Shown: positions 1 to 5,218 of the stretch, in pieces | Layout of the letters: each line of letters starts with the position of its first letter | How positions within the stretch are numbered: the first letter of the stretch is position 1 | Assembly: GCA_024640445.1 (NCBI GenBank) | Contig: JAHEEZ010000205.1 | Coordinates: forward strand, 1 to 6,383 | DNA from: Acidobacteriota bacterium | Lineage (GTDB): Bacteria > Acidobacteriota > Blastocatellia > Pyrinomonadales > Pyrinomonadaceae | DNA: 6,383 nucleotides | Direction: 5' to 3' | Made by a program: the position numbers and the translations under genes | The notes under the pieces: generated by a model | Told to the model about the DNA's origin: nothing | Databases searched by the model: none | The model's input: the letters and a program-made list of their open reading frames with translations, nothing else

Positions 1-856
1 AGACGGTGACATTGTTTTGATGTTCGGCAAGGAACTGGGTTCGGAAGCGCAAGCGATAGCGGCGCAACTTCCTTTGAGGCATACCGAACAGAGGGTCCTT
101 CTCCATCCCCTCGCCGGTTGCAGCAATTCGGTGGGAGCGAACGATATGATGCCGGGCAGACGATCTGTTGCGGAAGTCGCTTCCGAGTGCGATGCGATCC
201 TGATCGGCGGAAGCCTTGAGAACGACGAACTCGCGAAAGCAGATCTTGCCGGAAAGGACTTCGTCGTCGTCCAGGAGCTCTTTTTGACCGCGACCACGGA
301 ATTCGCGGATGTCGTTTTCCCCGCCGCCTCTTTTGCTGAGATCGACGGCACCTACACGAACAACGACGGTTTCGTTCAAAGGGTACGGCGCGCGATAGAT
401 CCGGTACATCAGGCGAAGCCGGACTGGATGATCACCTCGATGATCGCCGAAGCGATGGGAATGGACTTCGGTTATTCGGCGTCCGCGCCTGCGGCGTTCC
501 GCAGCCTTGCCGAGGGGATAGAGGCTTACAACGGCCTTCGATACCCTGCATTGAAGGATGAGACCCGGCCGGCGAAAGCGAGCCACGCCATCAGCGGCGC
601 GAAAGACATTTCAAACGAGATCGCCTCGCTGAAGGAAAAAGTCGGTGCATTCCCGGACGCCGCGGAGAAGATAACCGAAGAGCCTCGCGTCGGGCACAAA
701 CTGCACCAGATCGGAACGCTGACGGGCAAGACGCCGCAGTTCCACCTTCTGGCGAACGGCAATCCGAAGCCGGAGAGCCTGTACGTATCTCCGCTGTTCC
801 AGTTCAATCCCGACGGAACGCCAAAGGATGAAGAATCAAAGGCGACCGTTAGCTAG
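1..856 (+). CDS. nuoG: NADH-quinone oxidoreductase subunit G, C-terminal part (5' truncated by window)
   Basis: NuoG is the largest peripheral-arm subunit of complex I. Its N-terminal half carries Fe-S clusters and its C-terminal half is a molybdopterin-oxidoreductase-like domain that has lost its catalytic role. Only the C-terminal part is visible: 284 whole codons, open to the left edge in the frame beginning at base 2, ending in TAG at 854-856. The TTG at 17 lies inside this open frame and is not a real start. Recognisable family signatures are NSVGANDMMPG (about 128-160), the ADVVFPAA block (305-328) followed by a Glu (codon 338), GT (347-352), NNDGFVQ (359-379) and DW (422-427), the usual 'ADVVLPAA..E..GT..N.EGRVQ...DW' pattern. 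The Fe-S cysteines belong to the missing upstream part. The last 60 or so codons form a polar tail. Formate dehydrogenase or another molybdopterin-family enzyme would share these motifs, but nuoH directly downstream makes NuoG the clear choice. Confidence 0.93.
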   Translation, partial: DGDIVLMFGKELGSEAQAIAAQLPLRHTEQRVLLHPLAGCSNSVGANDMMPGRRSVAEVASECDAILIGGSLENDELAKADLAGKDFVVVQELFLTATTEFADVVFPAASFAEIDGTYTNNDGFVQRVRRAIDPVHQAKPDWMITSMIAEAMGMDFGYSASAPAAFRSLAEGIEAYNGLRYPALKDETRPAKASHAISGAKDISNEIASLKEKVGAFPDAAEKITEEPRVGHKLHQIGTLTGKTPQFHLLANGNPKPESLYVSPLFQFNPDGTPKDEESKATVS

Positions 857-887
857 CGGCGCGAACCGCTAATTCGTCCGCAGGACG
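854..887 (+). other. Two adjacent small inverted repeats in the nuoG-nuoH gap
   Basis: The first stem pairs TAGCGG (854-859, which includes the nuoG stop codon) with CCGCTA (866-871) around a 6-nt loop. The second pairs CGTCC (875-879) with GGACG (883-887) around the loop GCA. No T-tract follows either, so neither looks like an intrinsic terminator. The second stem contains most of AGGA (882-885), the only Shine-Dalgarno-like bases before nuoH, 10 nt from its ATG. Folding in mRNA and any effect on nuoH translation are inferences; stems this short can arise by chance. Confidence 0.4.
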
Positions 888-895
888 TAAACAGT

Positions 896-2017
896 ATGGA
901 ATCGTTTCTCAAAACAGCTTTTCCCTTCATCGCGATCAGCATCGGCATAGGTGTGGCTTTTGGCGTCGTGATGATGATCGTCGCCTACACGGTCCTTGCG
1001 GAACGCAAGATCCTCGGCTGGATACAGGGCAGGATCGGTCCCAACAGGGTTGGCCCCTGGGGGCTCTTCCAACCTTTCGCCGACCTGTTCAAGTTCATCT
1101 TCAAGGAAGACCTTGTACCCGATAAGTCGACTAAATTCATATATTACCTGGCCCCGCTCGTCGCCCTGACCTGCGCGCTGATGCCGATGATCGTGTACCC
1201 GTTCGGGCCTCCGATCAATGTCGATCTCGCGGCGTGGCTCCCCTATGGCCTGGGTGAAGGGTTCACACAGATCCCGCTTACGATCGCGAATCTGGACGTC
1301 GCGGTACTTTTTGTACTTTCGATCACATCGGTCGGCGTTTACGGGATCGCCCTTGCGGGATGGTCTTCAAACTCAAAGTATTCGCTGATGGGCGGCCTGC
1401 GTTCTTCCGCGCAGATGATCTCATACGAACTGGCGATGGGCGCATCGGTGATCGGCGTTGTTATGCTTGCCGGAACGCTTAGCCTGACAGGGATAATCGA
1501 CGCGCAGATTCACGCGCCCTGGTGGGCCCGCTGGTACATAGTCCCGCAGTTCATTGGTTTCTGCGTGTTCCTGATCGCCGCGTTCGCCGAAACGAACCGC
1601 GTGCCGTTCGATCTGCCGGAGGCCGAGACGGAACTGGTAGCCGGTTTCCACACAGAATACTCAGCGCTCAAGTTCGCGCTCTTCTTCATGGCGGAGTACG
1701 TCAACATGTTCACCGTTTCGGTAATGTGCGTGACGCTCTTCCTTGGCGGATGGTACATCCCCGGCCTTGATTACCTGGCGCGGCAAACTGACCTTGTGTG
1801 GCTCTTCGGCGTCGGCACTGTCGGATACGCTCTTATAAGCCATCTCGGCTTCTTGTTGAAGATATTTGTTTTCCTTTTTATTTACATATGGATACGCGGA
1901 ACGCTTCCGCGATTCAGGTTCGACCAACTGATGAATTTCGGCTGGAAGTTCCTTTTGCCGGTCGCCCTCGGAAACGTGATCCTGACGGTGATCCTGGTCT
2001 TTTTACTCAACCGCTGA
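896..2017 (+). CDS. nuoH: NADH-quinone oxidoreductase subunit H (membrane subunit at the quinone site)
   Basis: NuoH (ND1 homologue) anchors the peripheral arm to the membrane and forms most of the quinone-binding chamber and the start of the E channel. The 373-aa product is hydrophobic with about eight membrane helices. The first signature, residues 36-71, has the ERKILGWIQ, GRIGPN and LFQPFADLFKF elements. The second, residues 229-256, contains AETNRVPFDLPEAETELVAG and then EYSALKF. Conserved acidic residues include E36, E178 (SYELAMG), E232, E242, E244 and E246. The length is above the E. coli protein (about 325 aa) but close to the Thermus Nqo8 subunit. ATG at 896 is the first possible start after the nuoG stop in this frame, with a weak AGGA at 882-885. 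It lies 39 nt after nuoG and is presumably cotranscribed. The stop is TGA at 2015-2017. The usual downstream neighbour nuoI is missing. Confidence 0.98.
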   Translation: MESFLKTAFPFIAISIGIGVAFGVVMMIVAYTVLAERKILGWIQGRIGPNRVGPWGLFQPFADLFKFIFKEDLVPDKSTKFIYYLAPLVALTCALMPMIVYPFGPPINVDLAAWLPYGLGEGFTQIPLTIANLDVAVLFVLSITSVGVYGIALAGWSSNSKYSLMGGLRSSAQMISYELAMGASVIGVVMLAGTLSLTGIIDAQIHAPWWARWYIVPQFIGFCVFLIAAFAETNRVPFDLPEAETELVAGFHTEYSALKFALFFMAEYVNMFTVSVMCVTLFLGGWYIPGLDYLARQTDLVWLFGVGTVGYALISHLGFLLKIFVFLFIYIWIRGTLPRFRFDQLMNFGWKFLLPVALGNVILTVILVFLLNR

Positions 2018-2077
2018 TCCTTTGCGGCCGCCCGTTTATTTGATCCGGCTGCCGCGAAAAGCGAGGCATTTTTCGAC
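2018..2077 (+). other. 60-nt nuoH-nuoJ spacer where nuoI would normally lie
   Basis: This spacer holds no gene and no cysteine-rich ferredoxin motif. It contains the palindrome GCGGCCGC (2024-2031) and an imperfect inverted pair, CTTTGCGGC (2020-2028) against GCCGCGAAAAG (2051-2061), without a following T-tract. GAGG at 2063-2066, 11 nt before the nuoJ ATG, is a plausible ribosome binding site. No promoter could be recognised with confidence. Confidence 0.6.
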
Positions 2078-2620
2078 ATGGTCAATGCTCTCTTCTTCAT
2101 TCTTGCGGGACTTGCGATAGCCAGCGCGATATCTTGCGTTTACCACAAGAACCCGCTCTACAGCGCTATTTCTCTAATCGGGGTCTTCCTTTCGCTTGCG
2201 TCGATCTATCTGACACTCGCGGCCCCGTTCATTGCTGTGGTGCAGATACTTGTTTACGCCGGCGCGATAATGGTGCTTGTCGTTTTCGTGATAATGCTTT
2301 TGAACCTGGACGAGGATAAGCCCATCACCCGGCTCAGATATTTGTTCCCGATCGGAGGCGCGCTCGGCCTGGTTTTGCTCGCGCAGACGATGTTCATTTT
2401 CTACGCGGTGACCAAAGCTCCACAGCCGGCTTCTGACGCCGGTCTGGAAGTCGGGAAAACGATGAGCATCGGGACGGCTATGTACACGGAATATCTGCTG
2501 CCTGTGGAGATAGTCGGTGTGCTGCTTCTGATGGCGATCGTCGGGGCGATGATCATGTCCCGCCGCATGCGGGAACCGAAGATTGAACTTGTGAAGAAAG
2601 CGGAGGCCGAAGAGGCTTAA
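2078..2620 (+). CDS. nuoJ: NADH-quinone oxidoreductase subunit J
   Basis: NuoJ (ND6 homologue) is a small membrane subunit between the quinone module and the antiporter-like pumps. Its third helix takes part in coupling quinone reduction to proton movement. The 180-aa product shows five hydrophobic segments, at about residues 3-21, 28-48, 53-76, 89-110 and 138-160. Family signatures are NPLYSAISL (25-33), the helix-3 run APFIAVVQILVYAGAIMVL (49-67) with Y60 and G62 in the position of the pi-bulge known from complex I structures, MLLNLD (73-78), and LLPVEIVGVLLLMAIVGAM near the C-terminus with E144. The C-terminus is a charged cytoplasmic-type tail rich in Lys, Glu and Ala. ATG at 2078 is the only credible start: the frame is open upstream to nuoH but has no start codon. 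GAGG (2063-2066) serves as a modest ribosome site. The stop is TAA, 15 nt before nuoK. Confidence 0.97.
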   Translation: MVNALFFILAGLAIASAISCVYHKNPLYSAISLIGVFLSLASIYLTLAAPFIAVVQILVYAGAIMVLVVFVIMLLNLDEDKPITRLRYLFPIGGALGLVLLAQTMFIFYAVTKAPQPASDAGLEVGKTMSIGTAMYTEYLLPVEIVGVLLLMAIVGAMIMSRRMREPKIELVKKAEAEEA

Positions 2621-2635
2621 CGGCCCGGTACTTTT

Positions 2636-2941
2636 ATGGAACCTGGACTTGGATCATATCTGGCTCTTTCGGGCATTCTCTTCACGATCGGCGCGACCGG
2701 GGTCATCTTCAAGCGCAACGCGATCGGAATGTTCATGTGCATTGAGCTGATGCTCAACGCGGTGAACCTGACCTTTGTTGCCTTCTCGAGACATTACGGC
2801 GATGTCACCGGACAACTCTTCGTTTTTGTCGTCATGAGCGTGGCGGCGGCGGAAGCCGCGGTCGGGCTTGGCATTATCATCACGTTCTTCCGGAACCGGA
2901 TCTCGGTGGACGTCGACGACGCGAGCATTTTGAAGAACTAG
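2636..2941 (+). CDS. nuoK: NADH-quinone oxidoreductase subunit K
   Basis: NuoK (ND4L homologue) is the three-helix membrane subunit that carries the E channel towards the antiporter-like pumps. The product is 101 aa, the normal family length. Three hydrophobic segments lie at about residues 6-24, 30-50 and 62-84. The two membrane glutamates essential in E. coli (E36 and E72) are present as E37 (in IELMLNAVNL) and E73 (in AAAEAAVGLG). Other family landmarks are TGVIFKRN (21-28) and GQLFVF (59-64). It starts at ATG 2636, 15 nt after nuoJ. No clear Shine-Dalgarno sequence precedes it: the nearest purine-rich run, GAGG at 2612-2615, is about 20 nt away, so translation may depend on coupling to nuoJ. 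The stop is TAG at 2939-2941. Confidence 0.97.
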   Translation: MEPGLGSYLALSGILFTIGATGVIFKRNAIGMFMCIELMLNAVNLTFVAFSRHYGDVTGQLFVFVVMSVAAAEAAVGLGIIITFFRNRISVDVDDASILKN

Positions 2942-2948
2942 AATTAGC

Positions 2949-2972
2949 CGCGGATTCACAGGAATTACACGA
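2949..2972 (+). repeat. Degenerate short tandem repeat in the nuoK-nuoL gap
   Basis: Two adjacent similar units, GCGGATTCACAG (2949-2960) and GGAATTACACGA (2961-2972), follow an AATTAGCC run at 2942-2949. They share a GGATT/GAATT core followed by CACA/ACAC. The pattern resembles dispersed 'CGGATT(A)CACGG'-type intergenic repeats that I recall from several environmental bacterial genomes. That resemblance comes from memory and was not searched. Its function is unknown. Confidence 0.35.
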
Positions 2973-3001
2973 ACGCGCCGATAAATTGAAAGTGCGCGTT
3001 C
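2971..3001 (+). other. Perfect 8-bp inverted repeat just upstream of nuoL
   Basis: GAACGCGC (2971-2978) and GCGCGTTC (2994-3001) are exact reverse complements separated by a 15-nt AT-rich loop. Seven A residues (3002-3008) follow on the + strand, and the nuoL ATG is at 3012. The lack of a T-tract after the stem on either strand argues against an intrinsic terminator. It could be an mRNA hairpin that protects, processes or modulates the nuoL leader, or a protein-binding palindrome. The pairing is seen directly; the role is inferred. Confidence 0.5.
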
Positions 3002-3011
3002 AAAAAAACCA

Positions 3012-5183
3012 ATGATCGTAAACGAATACATGAGCCTGATCATATTCGCGCCGCTGCTTGGCGCGGTGATCAACTGGTTCTTCGGAAAGAAAGCGAACAG
3101 CGAATTGTTCAGCGGCGCCGTTGCGTGTGGGGCGGTCGGGATTTCGACCGTGGTTGCGTTCATGATCGCGTTCGGCATCGGGACATCGCACCAGGGCGCG
3201 TTGTTCATTCCAGAGGGAAAACCCGTCCTCGACCACATTTGGACGTGGATACAGGTCGGCAATTTCCGCGCGGATTTCGCGCTTGGGATGGACCGGCTTT
3301 CCGGCATATACGTCCTCTTCGTCACGTTCGTCGGCTTTCTGATCCACATATTCGCGACCGGGTACATGCGCGGCGACAAGGGTTTTTACCGCTTTTTCGC
3401 TTACCTGAACCTCTTTATGTTCGCGATGCTTACGCTTGTCCTCGCGGACAATTTCCTGCTGATGTTCGTCGGCTGGGAAGGCGTCGGACTTTGCTCCTAT
3501 CTCCTGATCGGTTATTACATCAACAAGGATGAGGCGCGGCGGGCCGCCAAGAAGGCTTTCGTGATGAACCGCATCGGCGACTGGGGAGTCCTGATGGGCG
3601 TTTTCCTTATCTTTTCGATGACCGGTTCTGTCTCGTTCTTTGACAAGACGGTTGACGGACAGCAGGTTCAGAGCGTGTTTTCCTGGATAGCTGCGAGCGT
3701 CACGACGACCGATCCGTTCACGTGGGGCATGATATTCGCGGGCGGGCTGACTTCCGCGGGTGTCCTGCTTTTCATCGGCGCGACAGGAAAATCGGCGCAG
3801 ATCCCTTTACTCACATGGCTGCCTGACGCTATGGCAGGTCCGACCCCGGTTTCCGCTTTGATCCACGCTGCGACGATGGTCACCGCAGGCGTTTATCTGG
3901 TCGTACGCTGCAATTCGATCTACCAGAACGCGCCGACCGCGATGTTCATCATCGCCATCATCGGCGCCGCGACGGCGATATTCGCCGCTACGATCGCCAT
4001 CGCGCAAAATGACATCAAGAAGGTCCTTGCTTACTCGACCGTTTCGCAGCTCGGATACATGTTCCTCGCCTGCGGAGTCGGTGCTTTCACGGCCGCGATC
4101 TTTCACGTGATGACCCACGCGTTCTTCAAAGCGCTTCTCTTCCTCGGTTCTGGTTCGGTAATTAACGGAATGCACCACGAGCAGGACATGCGGAAGATGG
4201 GCAATCTGAAGAAGTACATGCCTATCACGTTCTTTACGATGTGCACGGGCTGGCTTGCGATCTCGGGCATACCGATCTTCGCAGGGTTCTTCTCGAAGGA
4301 CGAGATCCTCTATAAGACGTTCGCGGCAGAAGGTATTGGAAACTGGAGCTATGCGCTCTGGATAGTCGGCGTGGTGACGGCGGTGCTAACTGCCGTTTAC
4401 ATGACCCGGATGATGGTGATGACCTTCTGGGGAGGCGAGCGATATCACGATGAACTTCCGCATGAGGAACATGCGGACCACGGCGACGATGACGATCATC
4501 ACGCGGTCGCGGCTGACTTCAAGCCGCACGAATCGCCCTGGACGATGACGGTGCCTTTGATCGTGCTGGCGGTGCTTTCAACCTTCGGCGGGCTTGTCGG
4601 AATTCCTTACGCGCTCAGCTCACTTCCGGTCGTGAATTCGATCGTCGGGACCGAGGCAAATCGGTTTGAACACGTTCTGGAGCCCGTAATAGCGAAGGTG
4701 GGAGCCCATTCCGCTGAGGGCGCCGAAGGTCATTCCACTGTTTCAGAAACGGCGTCTGCGGGGACGGCTGAAACCGCCGCCGAGCATCATTCGGCCGAAG
4801 AGATCGCCGGTGAAAGATGGCTGGCGGTGTTTTCCGTTTTGCTTGCGGCGGGCGGCATAGTTATCGGATGGCTTATGTTCATCAAGACGCCTCTCAGAAA
4901 GATGCCGACGTTACTGGCGCGCAAATGGTATCTGGACGAGGCCTACAATAAGGCCATTGTCGATCCAATAGCGACCGGTTCAAGGAAATTGCTCTGGAAG
5001 GGATTCGACCTCGGGTTCATAGACGGAACTGTGAACGGTCTGGGAAGCTTTGTCGCCGAGATCGGTTCTGTCGCCAGGCGCACGCAGGTGGGCTTCGTGC
5101 GGTCGTACGCCGCGATCATTCTGTTCGGCGCGCTGATCGTCATCGGTTACTTCATTTATTACGCATACAAGATCATCGGCTAG
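3012..5183 (+). CDS. nuoL: NADH-quinone oxidoreductase subunit L (distal antiporter-like proton pump)
   Basis: NuoL (ND5 homologue) is the distal Mrp-antiporter-like pump of complex I. Its long lateral helix runs back along the membrane arm. The 723-aa product exceeds the usual 600-650 aa. The N-terminal antiporter domain covers about residues 80-135 and the main one about 140-460. Key residues by alignment to E. coli are E156 (WEGVGLCSYLLIG), K260 (GKSAQIPLLTWLPDAMAGPT), H285 (LIHAATMVTAGVYL), H365, H369 and K373 (HVMTHAFFKALLF), and K429-D430 (FFSKDEIL). A His/Asp-rich loop lies at 479-506 and an Ala/Glu/Ser/His-rich insert at 562-600. TM15 is at about 602-624, the lateral helix at about 633-690 and the last helix at about 698-720. 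ATG at 3012 gives the longest product but lacks a Shine-Dalgarno sequence; ATG at 3030 (Met7) is a possible alternative. The stop is TAG. Mrp antiporter subunit A is excluded by the lateral helix and the nuo context. Confidence 0.97.
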   Translation: MIVNEYMSLIIFAPLLGAVINWFFGKKANSELFSGAVACGAVGISTVVAFMIAFGIGTSHQGALFIPEGKPVLDHIWTWIQVGNFRADFALGMDRLSGIYVLFVTFVGFLIHIFATGYMRGDKGFYRFFAYLNLFMFAMLTLVLADNFLLMFVGWEGVGLCSYLLIGYYINKDEARRAAKKAFVMNRIGDWGVLMGVFLIFSMTGSVSFFDKTVDGQQVQSVFSWIAASVTTTDPFTWGMIFAGGLTSAGVLLFIGATGKSAQIPLLTWLPDAMAGPTPVSALIHAATMVTAGVYLVVRCNSIYQNAPTAMFIIAIIGAATAIFAATIAIAQNDIKKVLAYSTVSQLGYMFLACGVGAFTAAIFHVMTHAFFKALLFLGSGSVINGMHHEQDMRKMGNLKKYMPITFFTMCTGWLAISGIPIFAGFFSKDEILYKTFAAEGIGNWSYALWIVGVVTAVLTAVYMTRMMVMTFWGGERYHDELPHEEHADHGDDDDHHAVAADFKPHESPWTMTVPLIVLAVLSTFGGLVGIPYALSSLPVVNSIVGTEANRFEHVLEPVIAKVGAHSAEGAEGHSTVSETASAGTAETAAEHHSAEEIAGERWLAVFSVLLAAGGIVIGWLMFIKTPLRKMPTLLARKWYLDEAYNKAIVDPIATGSRKLLWKGFDLGFIDGTVNGLGSFVAEIGSVARRTQVGFVRSYAAIILFGALIVIGYFIYYAYKIIG

Positions 5184-5195
5184 CCGCCTGAACGG

Positions 5196-5209
5196 GTCCG
5201 GATGGGGAC
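5196..5209 (+). promoter_or_regulatory. Probable ribosome binding site of nuoM within a weak stem
   Basis: The purine-rich run GGGGA (5204-5208) lies 10 nt before the nuoM ATG and is the best Shine-Dalgarno candidate in the window. It overlaps a weak 4-bp inverted pair, GTCC (5196-5199) with GGAC (5206-5209). The rest of the 35-nt nuoL-nuoM gap shows nothing recognisable. Confidence 0.4.
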
Positions 5210-5218
5210 TTTGTAAAT

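Noticed and set aside
2020..2061. Possible terminator or nuoI remnant in the nuoH-nuoJ gap
   Set aside because: The inverted pair is imperfect and lacks a T-tract, and the translated spacer has no cysteine motif, so neither a terminator nor a gene remnant can be supported.
857..2635. nuoG, nuoH, nuoJ and nuoK are all in the same reading frame, with stop-free spacers of 39, 60 and 15 nt (all multiples of three)
   Set aside because: Stop readthrough could in principle give fusions, but each gene has its own stop and start, three short spacers can share phase by chance, and no readthrough signal is visible.
2654..3379. Long minus-strand open frame of 241 codons across nuoK and the start of nuoL
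   Set aside because: It is antisense to two clear complex I genes, its product has no recognisable family or membrane pattern, and it reads through the hairpin gap. It is a shadow of the codon bias on the + strand.
3807..4178. Minus-strand open frame inside nuoL with an Arg/Asp/Glu-rich product
   Set aside because: It lies antisense to the most conserved part of NuoL. The Arg-rich composition is typical of reading a GC-rich hydrophobic gene backwards.
3012..5183. NuoL as an Mrp-type cation antiporter subunit instead of complex I
   Set aside because: The C-terminal lateral helix and last membrane helix, plus flanking nuoK and nuoM, fit complex I.
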